Origin: Burkholderiales bacterium UBA4615
GTDB lineage: Bacteria > Pseudomonadota > Gammaproteobacteria > Burkholderiales > Burkholderiaceae_E
Assembly: GCA_002386465.1 (NCBI GenBank)
Contig: DGIT01000014.1
Span: forward strand, 52,207-57,530
Length of the DNA stretch: 5,324 nt
Direction of reading: 5' to 3'
Below, one piece after another: positions 1 to 4,476 of the stretch (positions within the stretch are counted from its first letter, which is position 1; each line of letters starts with the position of its first letter). Both the position numbers and the translations under genes were made by a program. The notes under the pieces were generated by a model. It saw nothing but the letters and a program-made list of their open reading frames with translations, did no database searches and was not told the DNA's origin.

Positions 1-40
1 AACAATGTAGAAACTCCCAACCAGGCATGTAGGTCAGCTC

Positions 41-283
41 ATGGAATCCGTCATCCGCAAGTGGGGCAACAGTCCCGCTCTCCGTCTGCCATCCGCTTTG
101 TTGAAAGAAGCGGGTTATCACCTGGAACAGCGGGTCGATCTGGTTGTTTCTCGAGGGCGCATCATCATTCAGCCGTCTGACAAGGTTGAATACGACCTGG
201 GTGCTTTGGTCGACGGTATAACCGCAGCCAACAAGCACGATGAGTTTGGCTTTGGTGCCCCGGTGGGTAAAGAGTCGCTCTGA
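41..283 (+). CDS. mazE: MazE-type antitoxin of a mazEF toxin-antitoxin pair
   Basis: An 80-residue protein close in length to E. coli MazE (82 residues). Residues 6-20 (R-K-W-G-N-S-P-A-L-R-L-P-S-A-L) match the MazE/AbrB swapped-hairpin DNA-binding core, including the Trp-Gly-Asn-Ser motif. The second beta strand follows at about residues 32-45 (ending IIIQP). The C-terminal tail (LGALVDGIT, then FGFGAPVGKE) corresponds to the flexible segment that in the known family wraps round MazF and blocks its RNA-binding site. By family, it neutralises MazF and, alone or with the toxin, represses its own operon. The ATG is preceded by a modest AGGT at 31-34, 6 bases upstream. Only 40 bases upstream are visible, so promoter and operator are off the window. 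The stop overlaps the mazF start (TGATG), as expected for a coupled pair. The tail is less acidic than that of E. coli MazE. Family assignment is firm; regulation is inferred. Confidence 0.93.
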   Translation: MESVIRKWGNSPALRLPSALLKEAGYHLEQRVDLVVSRGRIIIQPSDKVEYDLGALVDGITAANKHDEFGFGAPVGKESL

Positions 284-624
284 TGGCACGGGCGTATGTG
301 CCCGATACTGGGCAGGTGGTGTGGCTTGAGTTCGATCCGCAGGCGGGGCATGCACAAGCAGGGCATCGACCTGCCCTTGTGATCAGTCCTGCCAGCTACA
401 ACGCCAAGTCTGGTCTGATGGTGTGCTGCCCGCTGACGACTAAGGTCAAGGGGCATCCATTCGAGGTGATAACACGTATCGATGGCGTCGACTGCGCGGT
501 GTTGTCGGATCAGGTGAAGTCATTGGACTGGAAGGTCAGACGCGCTAAGAAAAAGGGGCAGGTCAGCGACGAGGTCATGATCCATGTGCGCGCCAAGATC
601 AAGGCTTTGCTGATGATCCGCTGA
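283..624 (+). CDS. mazF: MazF-type mRNA interferase toxin
   Basis: A 113-residue toxin that aligns without gaps to the N-terminal half of E. coli MazF (111 residues) as I recall that sequence. Shared landmarks are YVPD at 5-8, the FDP turn at 17-19, QAGHRPA at 25-31, the CPLTT segment at 49-53, KGHPFEV at 56-62 and DQVKS at 76-80. The catalytic residues known from E. coli, Arg29 and Thr52, are both present at the same positions. By family it is a sequence-specific, ribosome-independent endoribonuclease that cuts single-stranded mRNA (ACA sites in E. coli; the specificity of this protein cannot be read from sequence) and stops growth when MazE is degraded. The ATG overlaps the mazE stop by one base, with AAAGAG at 269-274 as a plausible ribosome binding site. 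One oddity is Ala at position 24 (codon GCA at 352-354), where E. coli MazF and many PemK/MazF relatives have Glu before the Gln; this may lower activity. It is a MazF rather than a ChpB type. Confidence 0.94.
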   Translation: MARAYVPDTGQVVWLEFDPQAGHAQAGHRPALVISPASYNAKSGLMVCCPLTTKVKGHPFEVITRIDGVDCAVLSDQVKSLDWKVRRAKKKGQVSDEVMIHVRAKIKALLMIR

Positions 625-803
625 CAAACGAACCAGGGTGCGCTGCTCCCCGGCCTGTATGTCGCGGGCTCGGTGGGTCAGTAGCGAGTGTATGAGTTGG
701 TGTCGGATCACCGTTCAGTGGCTCGAGATCTTACGCAGGAGACGCTCCCCTCGACTGCCTGGCGGTTTGGAGAAAGAAACTGAGCATTCCCTGATTTGAT
801 TTA

Positions 804-830
804 TTGGAGGTTTTTCGAATGTTGCATAAT
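804..830 (+). promoter_or_regulatory. Putative sigma-70 promoter for the AbrB/PIN operon
   Basis: A CATAAT hexamer at 825-830 (one mismatch to TATAAT) lies in the AT-rich stretch 39 bases before the antitoxin start. TTGGAG at 804-809 is a possible -35 with a short 15-base spacer; TTATTG at 801-806 gives an 18-base spacer but a poorer hexamer. CGAAT is repeated directly at 816-820 and 832-836, flanking the -10, which could be part of a binding site. Placement fits the operon, but the -35 is uncertain. Confidence 0.4.
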
Positions 831-842
831 ACGAATTTCCGT

Positions 843-853
843 AAATCCGATTT
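843..853. promoter_or_regulatory. Small inverted repeat, candidate autoregulatory operator
   Basis: AAATC-C-GATTT is a perfect inverted repeat with 5-base arms around one central base. It sits between the candidate -10 at 825-830 and the ribosome binding site at 856-860. AbrB-fold antitoxins generally bind AT-rich symmetric sites at their own promoters, so an operator role is reasonable. The short arms make a chance occurrence in AT-rich sequence possible. Confidence 0.3.
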
Positions 854-868
854 TCAGGTGAATATGCT

Positions 869-1126
869 ATGGACCTCATTAAGTGTGGGCGGCGGGGGCA
901 AATCACGATTCCCCGGGATGTGATGACCCGGCTTGGCTTGGCAGAAAACACGCCGATGCTGCTCGAGGTCAGGGACGATGGCGCAATCGTGCTGCGGCAA
1001 GCGGCGGTCGTGCCAATCGAGCACTACACCGATGCGCGAATTAGTGAATTCGAGCGCGAGGGGCAGTTGACTGAGCAGGAGCTGCAGCAGGCTCGGAAAA
1101 TGCTTCGTCGGAAGGCGCGGGCTTGA
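869..1126 (+). CDS. AbrB/SpoVT-fold antitoxin (VapB-like) paired with a PIN toxin
   Basis: An 85-residue protein. The N-terminal half is a typical AbrB/MazE/SpoVT swapped-hairpin DNA-binding domain: CGRRGQITIPRDV at residues 6-18, RLGL at 21-24, then a strand with an acidic turn (LLEVRDDGAIVLR, 31-43). The C-terminal half (about 50-85) reads PIEHYTDARISEFE, then a Gln/Glu/Arg-rich helix, typical of antitoxins whose tail binds and inhibits a PIN nuclease. By family it neutralises the downstream toxin and represses the shared promoter. The start at ATG 869 is supported by AGGTG at 856-860, 8 bases upstream, and by the fit of the domain to the N-terminus. An earlier ATG at 864 is in another frame. 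The stop TGA overlaps the toxin start by 4 bases. It differs clearly from the MazE upstream: no Trp-Gly-Asn-Ser motif and a different tail, so this is a separate system and not a duplication. Loosely VapB-like; I give no symbol because AbrB-fold partners of PIN toxins are named inconsistently. Confidence 0.85.
   Translation: MDLIKCGRRGQITIPRDVMTRLGLAENTPMLLEVRDDGAIVLRQAAVVPIEHYTDARISEFEREGQLTEQELQQARKMLRRKARA
1110..1115 (+). promoter_or_regulatory. Strong ribosome binding site supporting the TTG start of the PIN toxin
   Basis: GGAAGG lies inside the end of the antitoxin gene, 7 bases before the TTG at 1123. It supports initiation at TTG, which is also the only start that keeps the N-terminal FLDANV motif of the PIN fold; the next in-frame ATG is at about codon 58. 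Confidence 0.7.
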
Positions 1127-1536
1127 AGCGAGTCTTTCTCGATGCCAATGTGCTCTTCAGCGCGGCGTATAAGGCTGAGAGCGCGCAAGGCTTGCTGATT
1201 GAATTCGCCGCTGCGCGTTTAATTCAGGCAGTCACTTCGCCTTATGCATTGGACGAGGCTCGACGTAACCTCGCTCGAAAATTCCCGTCTGCAATGACAC
1301 GGTTCATTGAGCAATCGGCGCATGTTCATTTGGTGGCTGAGCCCGATGCCGACTCTCTTTCATGGGCACGACAACTGGTCGTCGAAAAAGATGCGCCAGT
1401 CCTTGCCAGTGCGGCGCGCGCCGCCGTCGATTGGTTTGTGACCGGCGATCGAGCGGATTTCGGCCATCTCTTCGAAACTGAGCAACGCCGCATGCGGGTC
1501 ATGACGCCTGCGATGGCGGTTCGAGAGTTGTTATAG
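1123..1536 (+). CDS. PIN-domain ribonuclease toxin (VapC-like), TTG start
   Basis: A 137-residue protein that is one complete PIN domain. The acidic residues expected to bind Mg2+ or Mn2+ are visible: Asp7 in FLDANVLFSA, Glu45 in SPYALDEARRNL, Asp90 in KDAPVLASA, and Asp109 with Asp112 in TGDRADF. PIN toxins of TA systems are endoribonucleases that cut tRNA or rRNA; the target of this one cannot be told from sequence. Length and motif spacing look like the longer 'putative toxin component, PIN family' group (PIN_3-like) rather than the short classical VapC, but I cannot confirm the subfamily. Translation begins at TTG overlapping the antitoxin TGA as TTGA, with GGAAGG 7 bases upstream, so the toxin is translationally coupled and probably kept below its antitoxin. 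All catalytic positions are present, so the gene looks intact. It converges on apaH, with 40 bases between stops. Confidence 0.87.
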   Translation: MKRVFLDANVLFSAAYKAESAQGLLIEFAAARLIQAVTSPYALDEARRNLARKFPSAMTRFIEQSAHVHLVAEPDADSLSWARQLVVEKDAPVLASAARAAVDWFVTGDRADFGHLFETEQRRMRVMTPAMAVRELL

Positions 1537-1576
1537 AACCCATTCCAGCGACAGCCGATGCTGGTCCACATGGCGA
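1537..1576. other. Convergent gap between PIN toxin and apaH, no clear terminator
   Basis: Forty bases separate the two stop codons. The best fold is a weak CCAGC (1545-1549) / GCTGG (1560-1564) pairing with a 10-base loop, or the nested CAGC-CGAT-GCTG at 1552-1563. Neither is followed by a T run on either strand, so I do not call an intrinsic terminator. Confidence 0.5.
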
Positions 1577-2395
1577 TCAATGCGCCGCCGGATCCTTGTG
1601 CTTCGGGCACTTCACCTGAAACACCTCGCGGTCCTGCAGTCTGACTGCGGTCAGCGCTCCGCCCCACACGCAGCCAGTATCCAGCGCAATCAGATTGGGT
1701 CGCATGACTAAGCCCAATGTCGACCAGTGACCGAAGATCACGGTCACGTCCGACGTAAGACGATCAGGCGCATCGAACCACGGCATCAGACTATCGGGCG
1801 CGGCATCCGCGCCTTCCTTGATGGTGAAGTCCATGCGGCCATCAGCGTCGACGAAACGCATGCGGGTGAGTGCATTGACGATGCACCGAAGGCGATCGTC
1901 ACCACTGAGTGCATCGCTCCAGCGGTCAGGCGTGTTGCCGTACATGACGTGCAGAAAGTCTGCCCAATGCGGCCCGCGCAGGACCGCTTCCACCTCGCCC
2001 GCCAGGGCCAGGGTCTGCTCGCAACTCCACTCAGGGAACACCCCTGCGTGCACCATCAGGTGCCCATGATTGGCATGCGCGAGCGGCCGAGTGCGCAGCC
2101 ACTGCAACAGCGCGTCACGGTCGGGCGCTGAAAGAATTTCGTCAAGCGTGTCGCTGCGATGCGGTTTGCGCGCGCCCGTAGCGGTGGCCAGCAAGTGCAA
2201 ATCATGGTTGCCTAAAACTACCGTGGCGCGCTCGCCCAGCGTCACCACATGTTTGAGGGCCTTGAGTGAATGCGGGCCGCGATTGATCAGGTCGCCCGCA
2301 AACCACAGGTTGCGGTCTGCGCCGGGGTCGGCATGTTTGAGTAGTGCACGCAGACGGCCGTGACAGCCTTGGAGGTCGCCGATGGCTATGGTCAT
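1577..2395 (-). CDS. apaH: Symmetrical diadenosine tetraphosphatase (bis(5'-nucleosyl)-tetraphosphatase)
   Basis: A 272-residue calcineurin-like phosphoesterase close in length to E. coli ApaH (280). It hydrolyses Ap4A to two ADP and, in E. coli, also removes Np4 caps from RNA 5' ends. Metal-binding and catalytic motifs appear in order: GDLQGC at 6-11, AGDLINRGP at 33-41, LGNHDLHLL at 61-69, MVHAG at 114-118 and FGHW at 221-224. Family-specific blocks follow, including MYGNTPDRWS (151-160), LTRMRF (176-181) and ALDTGCVWGG (237-246). Gln9 stands where E. coli has His (GDVHGC); I believe Gln is common in other ApaH proteins, so I do not read it as a defect. The reading frame stays open to a GTG at 2515, but the 40 extra residues would overlap the upstream gene by about 80 bases, and the family begins directly before the GDxxG motif, so ATG 2395 is chosen. 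No Shine-Dalgarno is visible. Third in the minus-strand operon, 37 bases after the dehydratase. Confidence 0.93.
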   Translation of the reverse strand: MTIAIGDLQGCHGRLRALLKHADPGADRNLWFAGDLINRGPHSLKALKHVVTLGERATVVLGNHDLHLLATATGARKPHRSDTLDEILSAPDRDALLQWLRTRPLAHANHGHLMVHAGVFPEWSCEQTLALAGEVEAVLRGPHWADFLHVMYGNTPDRWSDALSGDDRLRCIVNALTRMRFVDADGRMDFTIKEGADAAPDSLMPWFDAPDRLTSDVTVIFGHWSTLGLVMRPNLIALDTGCVWGGALTAVRLQDREVFQVKCPKHKDPAAH

Positions 2396-2432
2396 GTGGA
2401 GCGCGAGAACACCGAACAGAGAGAGAAGAGCG

Positions 2433-4460
2433 TCAGACCTGACCCGAGATGGTGCCACGAGCGCTGACTGGCTGCTCTCCACCGCCTGCGACCAGCACCA
2501 GGCGAACCGGCTCACCAGCGCCAGTCGCGGAAGAGGCCGACTCCGCGCCAGTACCCGTCAACGAAGTGCTCGGATCCACCACCTCCAGATCAGCTGGAGG
2601 CGCGTACTCTGGCACGAAGCTGCGCAGCCAGCCACGCACTTGCGAGTCGCTGCCCGATCCTTCGCTATTAAGCCAGGACAAGACTTGGGCTTCCCATTCG
2701 GCTGATACCGGTTCCAGCGCTTTGGAGATGCGCAACTTGGTATGCCGGGTTGGCAGAGTGGTCTCGTCGCCGGCCAGCAGTTCCTCGTAGAGCTTCTCGC
2801 CGGGACGCAGGCCGGTGTAGCGAATACCAATGTCGTCCTCGGAAAACCCGGAGAGCCGAATCATGTCGCGAGCCAGATCGGCAATGCGCATGGGCTGACC
2901 CATGTCCATGACGAAGATTTCATTGCCCGCGCCCATCTGGCCGGCTTGCAGCACCAATTGGGCTGCCTCGGTGATGGACATGAAGTAACGGGTGATGTCA
3001 GGGTGCGTGACGGTAATCGGTCCGCCGCGCGCAATTTGTTCGCGAAATTTTGGGATGACACTGCCGCTTGAACCCAGCACATTCCCAAAGCGCACCATCA
3101 CCACGGGCAGGCCAGTGCGCAGGTGAATACGCTGCAAGAGCAGCTCGGCGAGCCGTTTGCTTGCCCCCATCACGTTGGTGGGATTGACGGCCTTGTCGGT
3201 GGAGACGAAGACGAATTTTTCGATGCCACTGGCCGCGGCCACCTCAGCAAGTACGCGTGTGCCCAATGTGTTGTTGCGCACAGCCTCCCAACTGTTGAGC
3301 TCTTCAAGCATGGGCACGTGCTTGTAGGCCGCTGCATGAAAGACCACGGTGGGTTGGAAACGCTCGAAGATTTCCTGAAGGCGCCGACGGTCTTTGACAT
3401 CGCCCACGATTGGCCAGATGCGAATTTCCGGGTATAGCCGCTGAAGGTCTTCCGAAGCCTGATAGAGCGCGTATTCGTTGAGCTCGAACAGCACCATGGC
3501 TTGTGGAGAGAAGCGCGCAATCTGACGGCACAGCTCTGACCCGATGGAGCCACCAGCACCCGTGATCATCACGATCTTCCCGTTGAGCTGACGTGTGAGC
3601 CCGCTGCTGTCGAGTTGCACCTCGTCGCGGCCGAGCAAATCGTCGAGCTCGATATGCCTGATTTCAGACAGCTTGCGAGGGCTGCCGATCATCTGATCCA
3701 GATCGGGTACCACCATCAGATCCAGGCCTGCTTTTTCGCACAGATCGAAGGCCCGCCGCCGGGCCTCCTGGCTGGCTCCCGGGGTAGCGAAAATGACGTG
3801 GCGGCAGTCTGTGCGCCGCGCAATGCCCAGCACCTGCTCCCAGGTGCCCATGACCGTGCAGCCGGCAATATCGCGACCCACCTTGGCGGGGTTGTCGTCC
3901 AACAAACCCACCACCTGCCAGGACGGGCTGCGCTCCAGTTCTAGCAGCAGCCGGCGCGCACCGTCGCCAGCACCCATCAGCAGCACGGGCCTGCCTTGAC
4001 GCTTCAGCTCGCTGAATTGCCGGTGCTCTTTCCACCAGCGATAGACGATGCGCCCACCGCCCATGAAGAGAATCAGCAGCAGCGGGTTGATGAAGTACAG
4101 CACGCGCGGCACACCCAGCCCGTGGCGCCACAGCAGCAACACCACTGGAACGATCAGTGCCGAGACGCCGACCGCCGTGACGATGCGCTTGACGTCGTAC
4201 ATGGACGCATAGCGCCAGATGCCGCGGTACAGGCCAAAGTAGACGAAGCAAGCCAGCTCGATGGCCACAACCACTGGCAGCGTTGAGAGCAAAATGGACA
4301 ACTGCTCGGGCGCCATGGCGAACTGATAGCGGGCCACGAAAGCGACCGTCCAGGCACCTGCGGCCACCAGCATGTCGTAGCCGATGGCGATGAGTGTTTG
4401 AGGGCCCAGGGCGATGCGTCGGGTCATGCGGTGCCAGGATGTCGGGCCCTGGGCCCGCAC
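2433..4460 (-). CDS. Membrane-bound UDP-N-acetylhexosamine 4,6-dehydratase (PglF/WbpM/CapD family)
   Basis: A 675-residue inner-membrane enzyme of the long nucleotide-sugar dehydratase family. The N-terminus has about four hydrophobic segments (roughly residues 22-43, 57-78, 94-111 and 119-137). A CoA-binding-like Rossmann domain follows with VLLMGAGDGARR at 159-170. The catalytic extended-SDR domain starts near 290, with nucleotide-binding TGAGGSIG at 300-307, HAAAYKHVP at 375-383 and FVSTDKAVNPTNVMGASKR at 418-436. Met431-x-x-x-Lys435 replaces the usual Tyr-x-x-x-Lys, the hallmark of this subfamily. RFGNVLGSSGSVIP (457-470) and TGLRPGEKLYEELL (549-562) are also characteristic. By family it converts UDP-GlcNAc (or a related UDP-HexNAc) to the 4-keto-6-deoxy sugar, the entry step to QuiNAc, FucNAc, bacillosamine and similar residues of O-antigen or capsule. 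Start: GTG 4460 gives a 16-base gap to the upstream gene; ATG 4427 (11 residues shorter) is equally plausible, as neither has a good ribosome binding site. Residues past about 620 form an unusual Ser/Thr/Gly/Ala-rich tail. Confidence 0.92.
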   Translation of the reverse strand: MRAQGPTSWHRMTRRIALGPQTLIAIGYDMLVAAGAWTVAFVARYQFAMAPEQLSILLSTLPVVVAIELACFVYFGLYRGIWRYASMYDVKRIVTAVGVSALIVPVVLLLWRHGLGVPRVLYFINPLLLILFMGGGRIVYRWWKEHRQFSELKRQGRPVLLMGAGDGARRLLLELERSPSWQVVGLLDDNPAKVGRDIAGCTVMGTWEQVLGIARRTDCRHVIFATPGASQEARRRAFDLCEKAGLDLMVVPDLDQMIGSPRKLSEIRHIELDDLLGRDEVQLDSSGLTRQLNGKIVMITGAGGSIGSELCRQIARFSPQAMVLFELNEYALYQASEDLQRLYPEIRIWPIVGDVKDRRRLQEIFERFQPTVVFHAAAYKHVPMLEELNSWEAVRNNTLGTRVLAEVAAASGIEKFVFVSTDKAVNPTNVMGASKRLAELLLQRIHLRTGLPVVMVRFGNVLGSSGSVIPKFREQIARGGPITVTHPDITRYFMSITEAAQLVLQAGQMGAGNEIFVMDMGQPMRIADLARDMIRLSGFSEDDIGIRYTGLRPGEKLYEELLAGDETTLPTRHTKLRISKALEPVSAEWEAQVLSWLNSEGSGSDSQVRGWLRSFVPEYAPPADLEVVDPSTSLTGTGAESASSATGAGEPVRLVLVAGGGEQPVSARGTISGQV
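4444..4456. repeat. GGGCCC-T-GGGCCC palindrome at the dehydratase start
   Basis: A 13-base perfect palindrome with a single central base, just inside the GTG start at 4460 or in the leader if ATG 4427 is used. A third GGGCCC lies at 4402-4407. The two halves could pair with each other or with the copy at 4402-4407 and fold the initiation region of the mRNA. Function is unknown, and it may be a by-product of GC-rich coding. Confidence 0.45.
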
Positions 4461-4476
4461 AGAGGTCGAGTGTTGA

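Larger units (their letters stand above)
625..868. other. Intergenic gap between the two TA operons
   Basis: These 244 bases hold no gene I can support. The left part (625-780) has ordinary composition, no good terminator hairpin with a T run after mazF, and only a tiny GGAG-ACG-CTCC inverted repeat at 738-748. Read in frame with mazF beyond its stop, 625-684 encodes a short stretch containing LLPGLYVAGSVG before a TAG, which resembles the C-terminal FAD/NAD-binding motif of oxidoreductases and may be a relic or chance. The right part (791-870) is clearly AT-rich (26 G or C in 80 bases by direct count) and contains the likely promoter, operator and ribosome binding site of the AbrB/PIN operon. 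Confidence 0.6.

Noticed and set aside
738..748. GGAG-ACG-CTCC inverted repeat as a mazF terminator
   Set aside because: Only four base pairs, over 110 bases beyond the mazF stop and not followed by a T run.
626..796. Open frame in the gap between the TA operons (plus strand, no clear start)
   Set aside because: The translation is rich in Arg, Cys and Trp, has no good ribosome binding site and resembles no family I know, so it is not called as a gene.
1727..2131. Long plus-strand open frames across apaH (for example 1727-2131 and 2070-2363)
   Set aside because: They lie antisense to a well-supported gene, show no recognisable motif, and are expected shadows in GC-rich coding DNA.
2369..2371. 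Gln in place of His in the first metal motif of ApaH as a sign of inactivation
   Set aside because: GDxQGC is, as far as I know, a frequent form in ApaH proteins, and all other metal and catalytic motifs are intact.
2396..2515. Forty-residue N-terminal extension of ApaH from a GTG at 2515
   Set aside because: It would overlap the end of the dehydratase gene by about 80 bases, has no family counterpart, and ATG 2395 lies directly before the conserved GDLQGC motif.
3664..4251. 195-codon minus-strand frame inside the dehydratase gene
   Set aside because: It is an out-of-frame shadow of the dehydratase: Arg/Ala/Gly-rich with no family motifs, while the main frame carries all conserved blocks.
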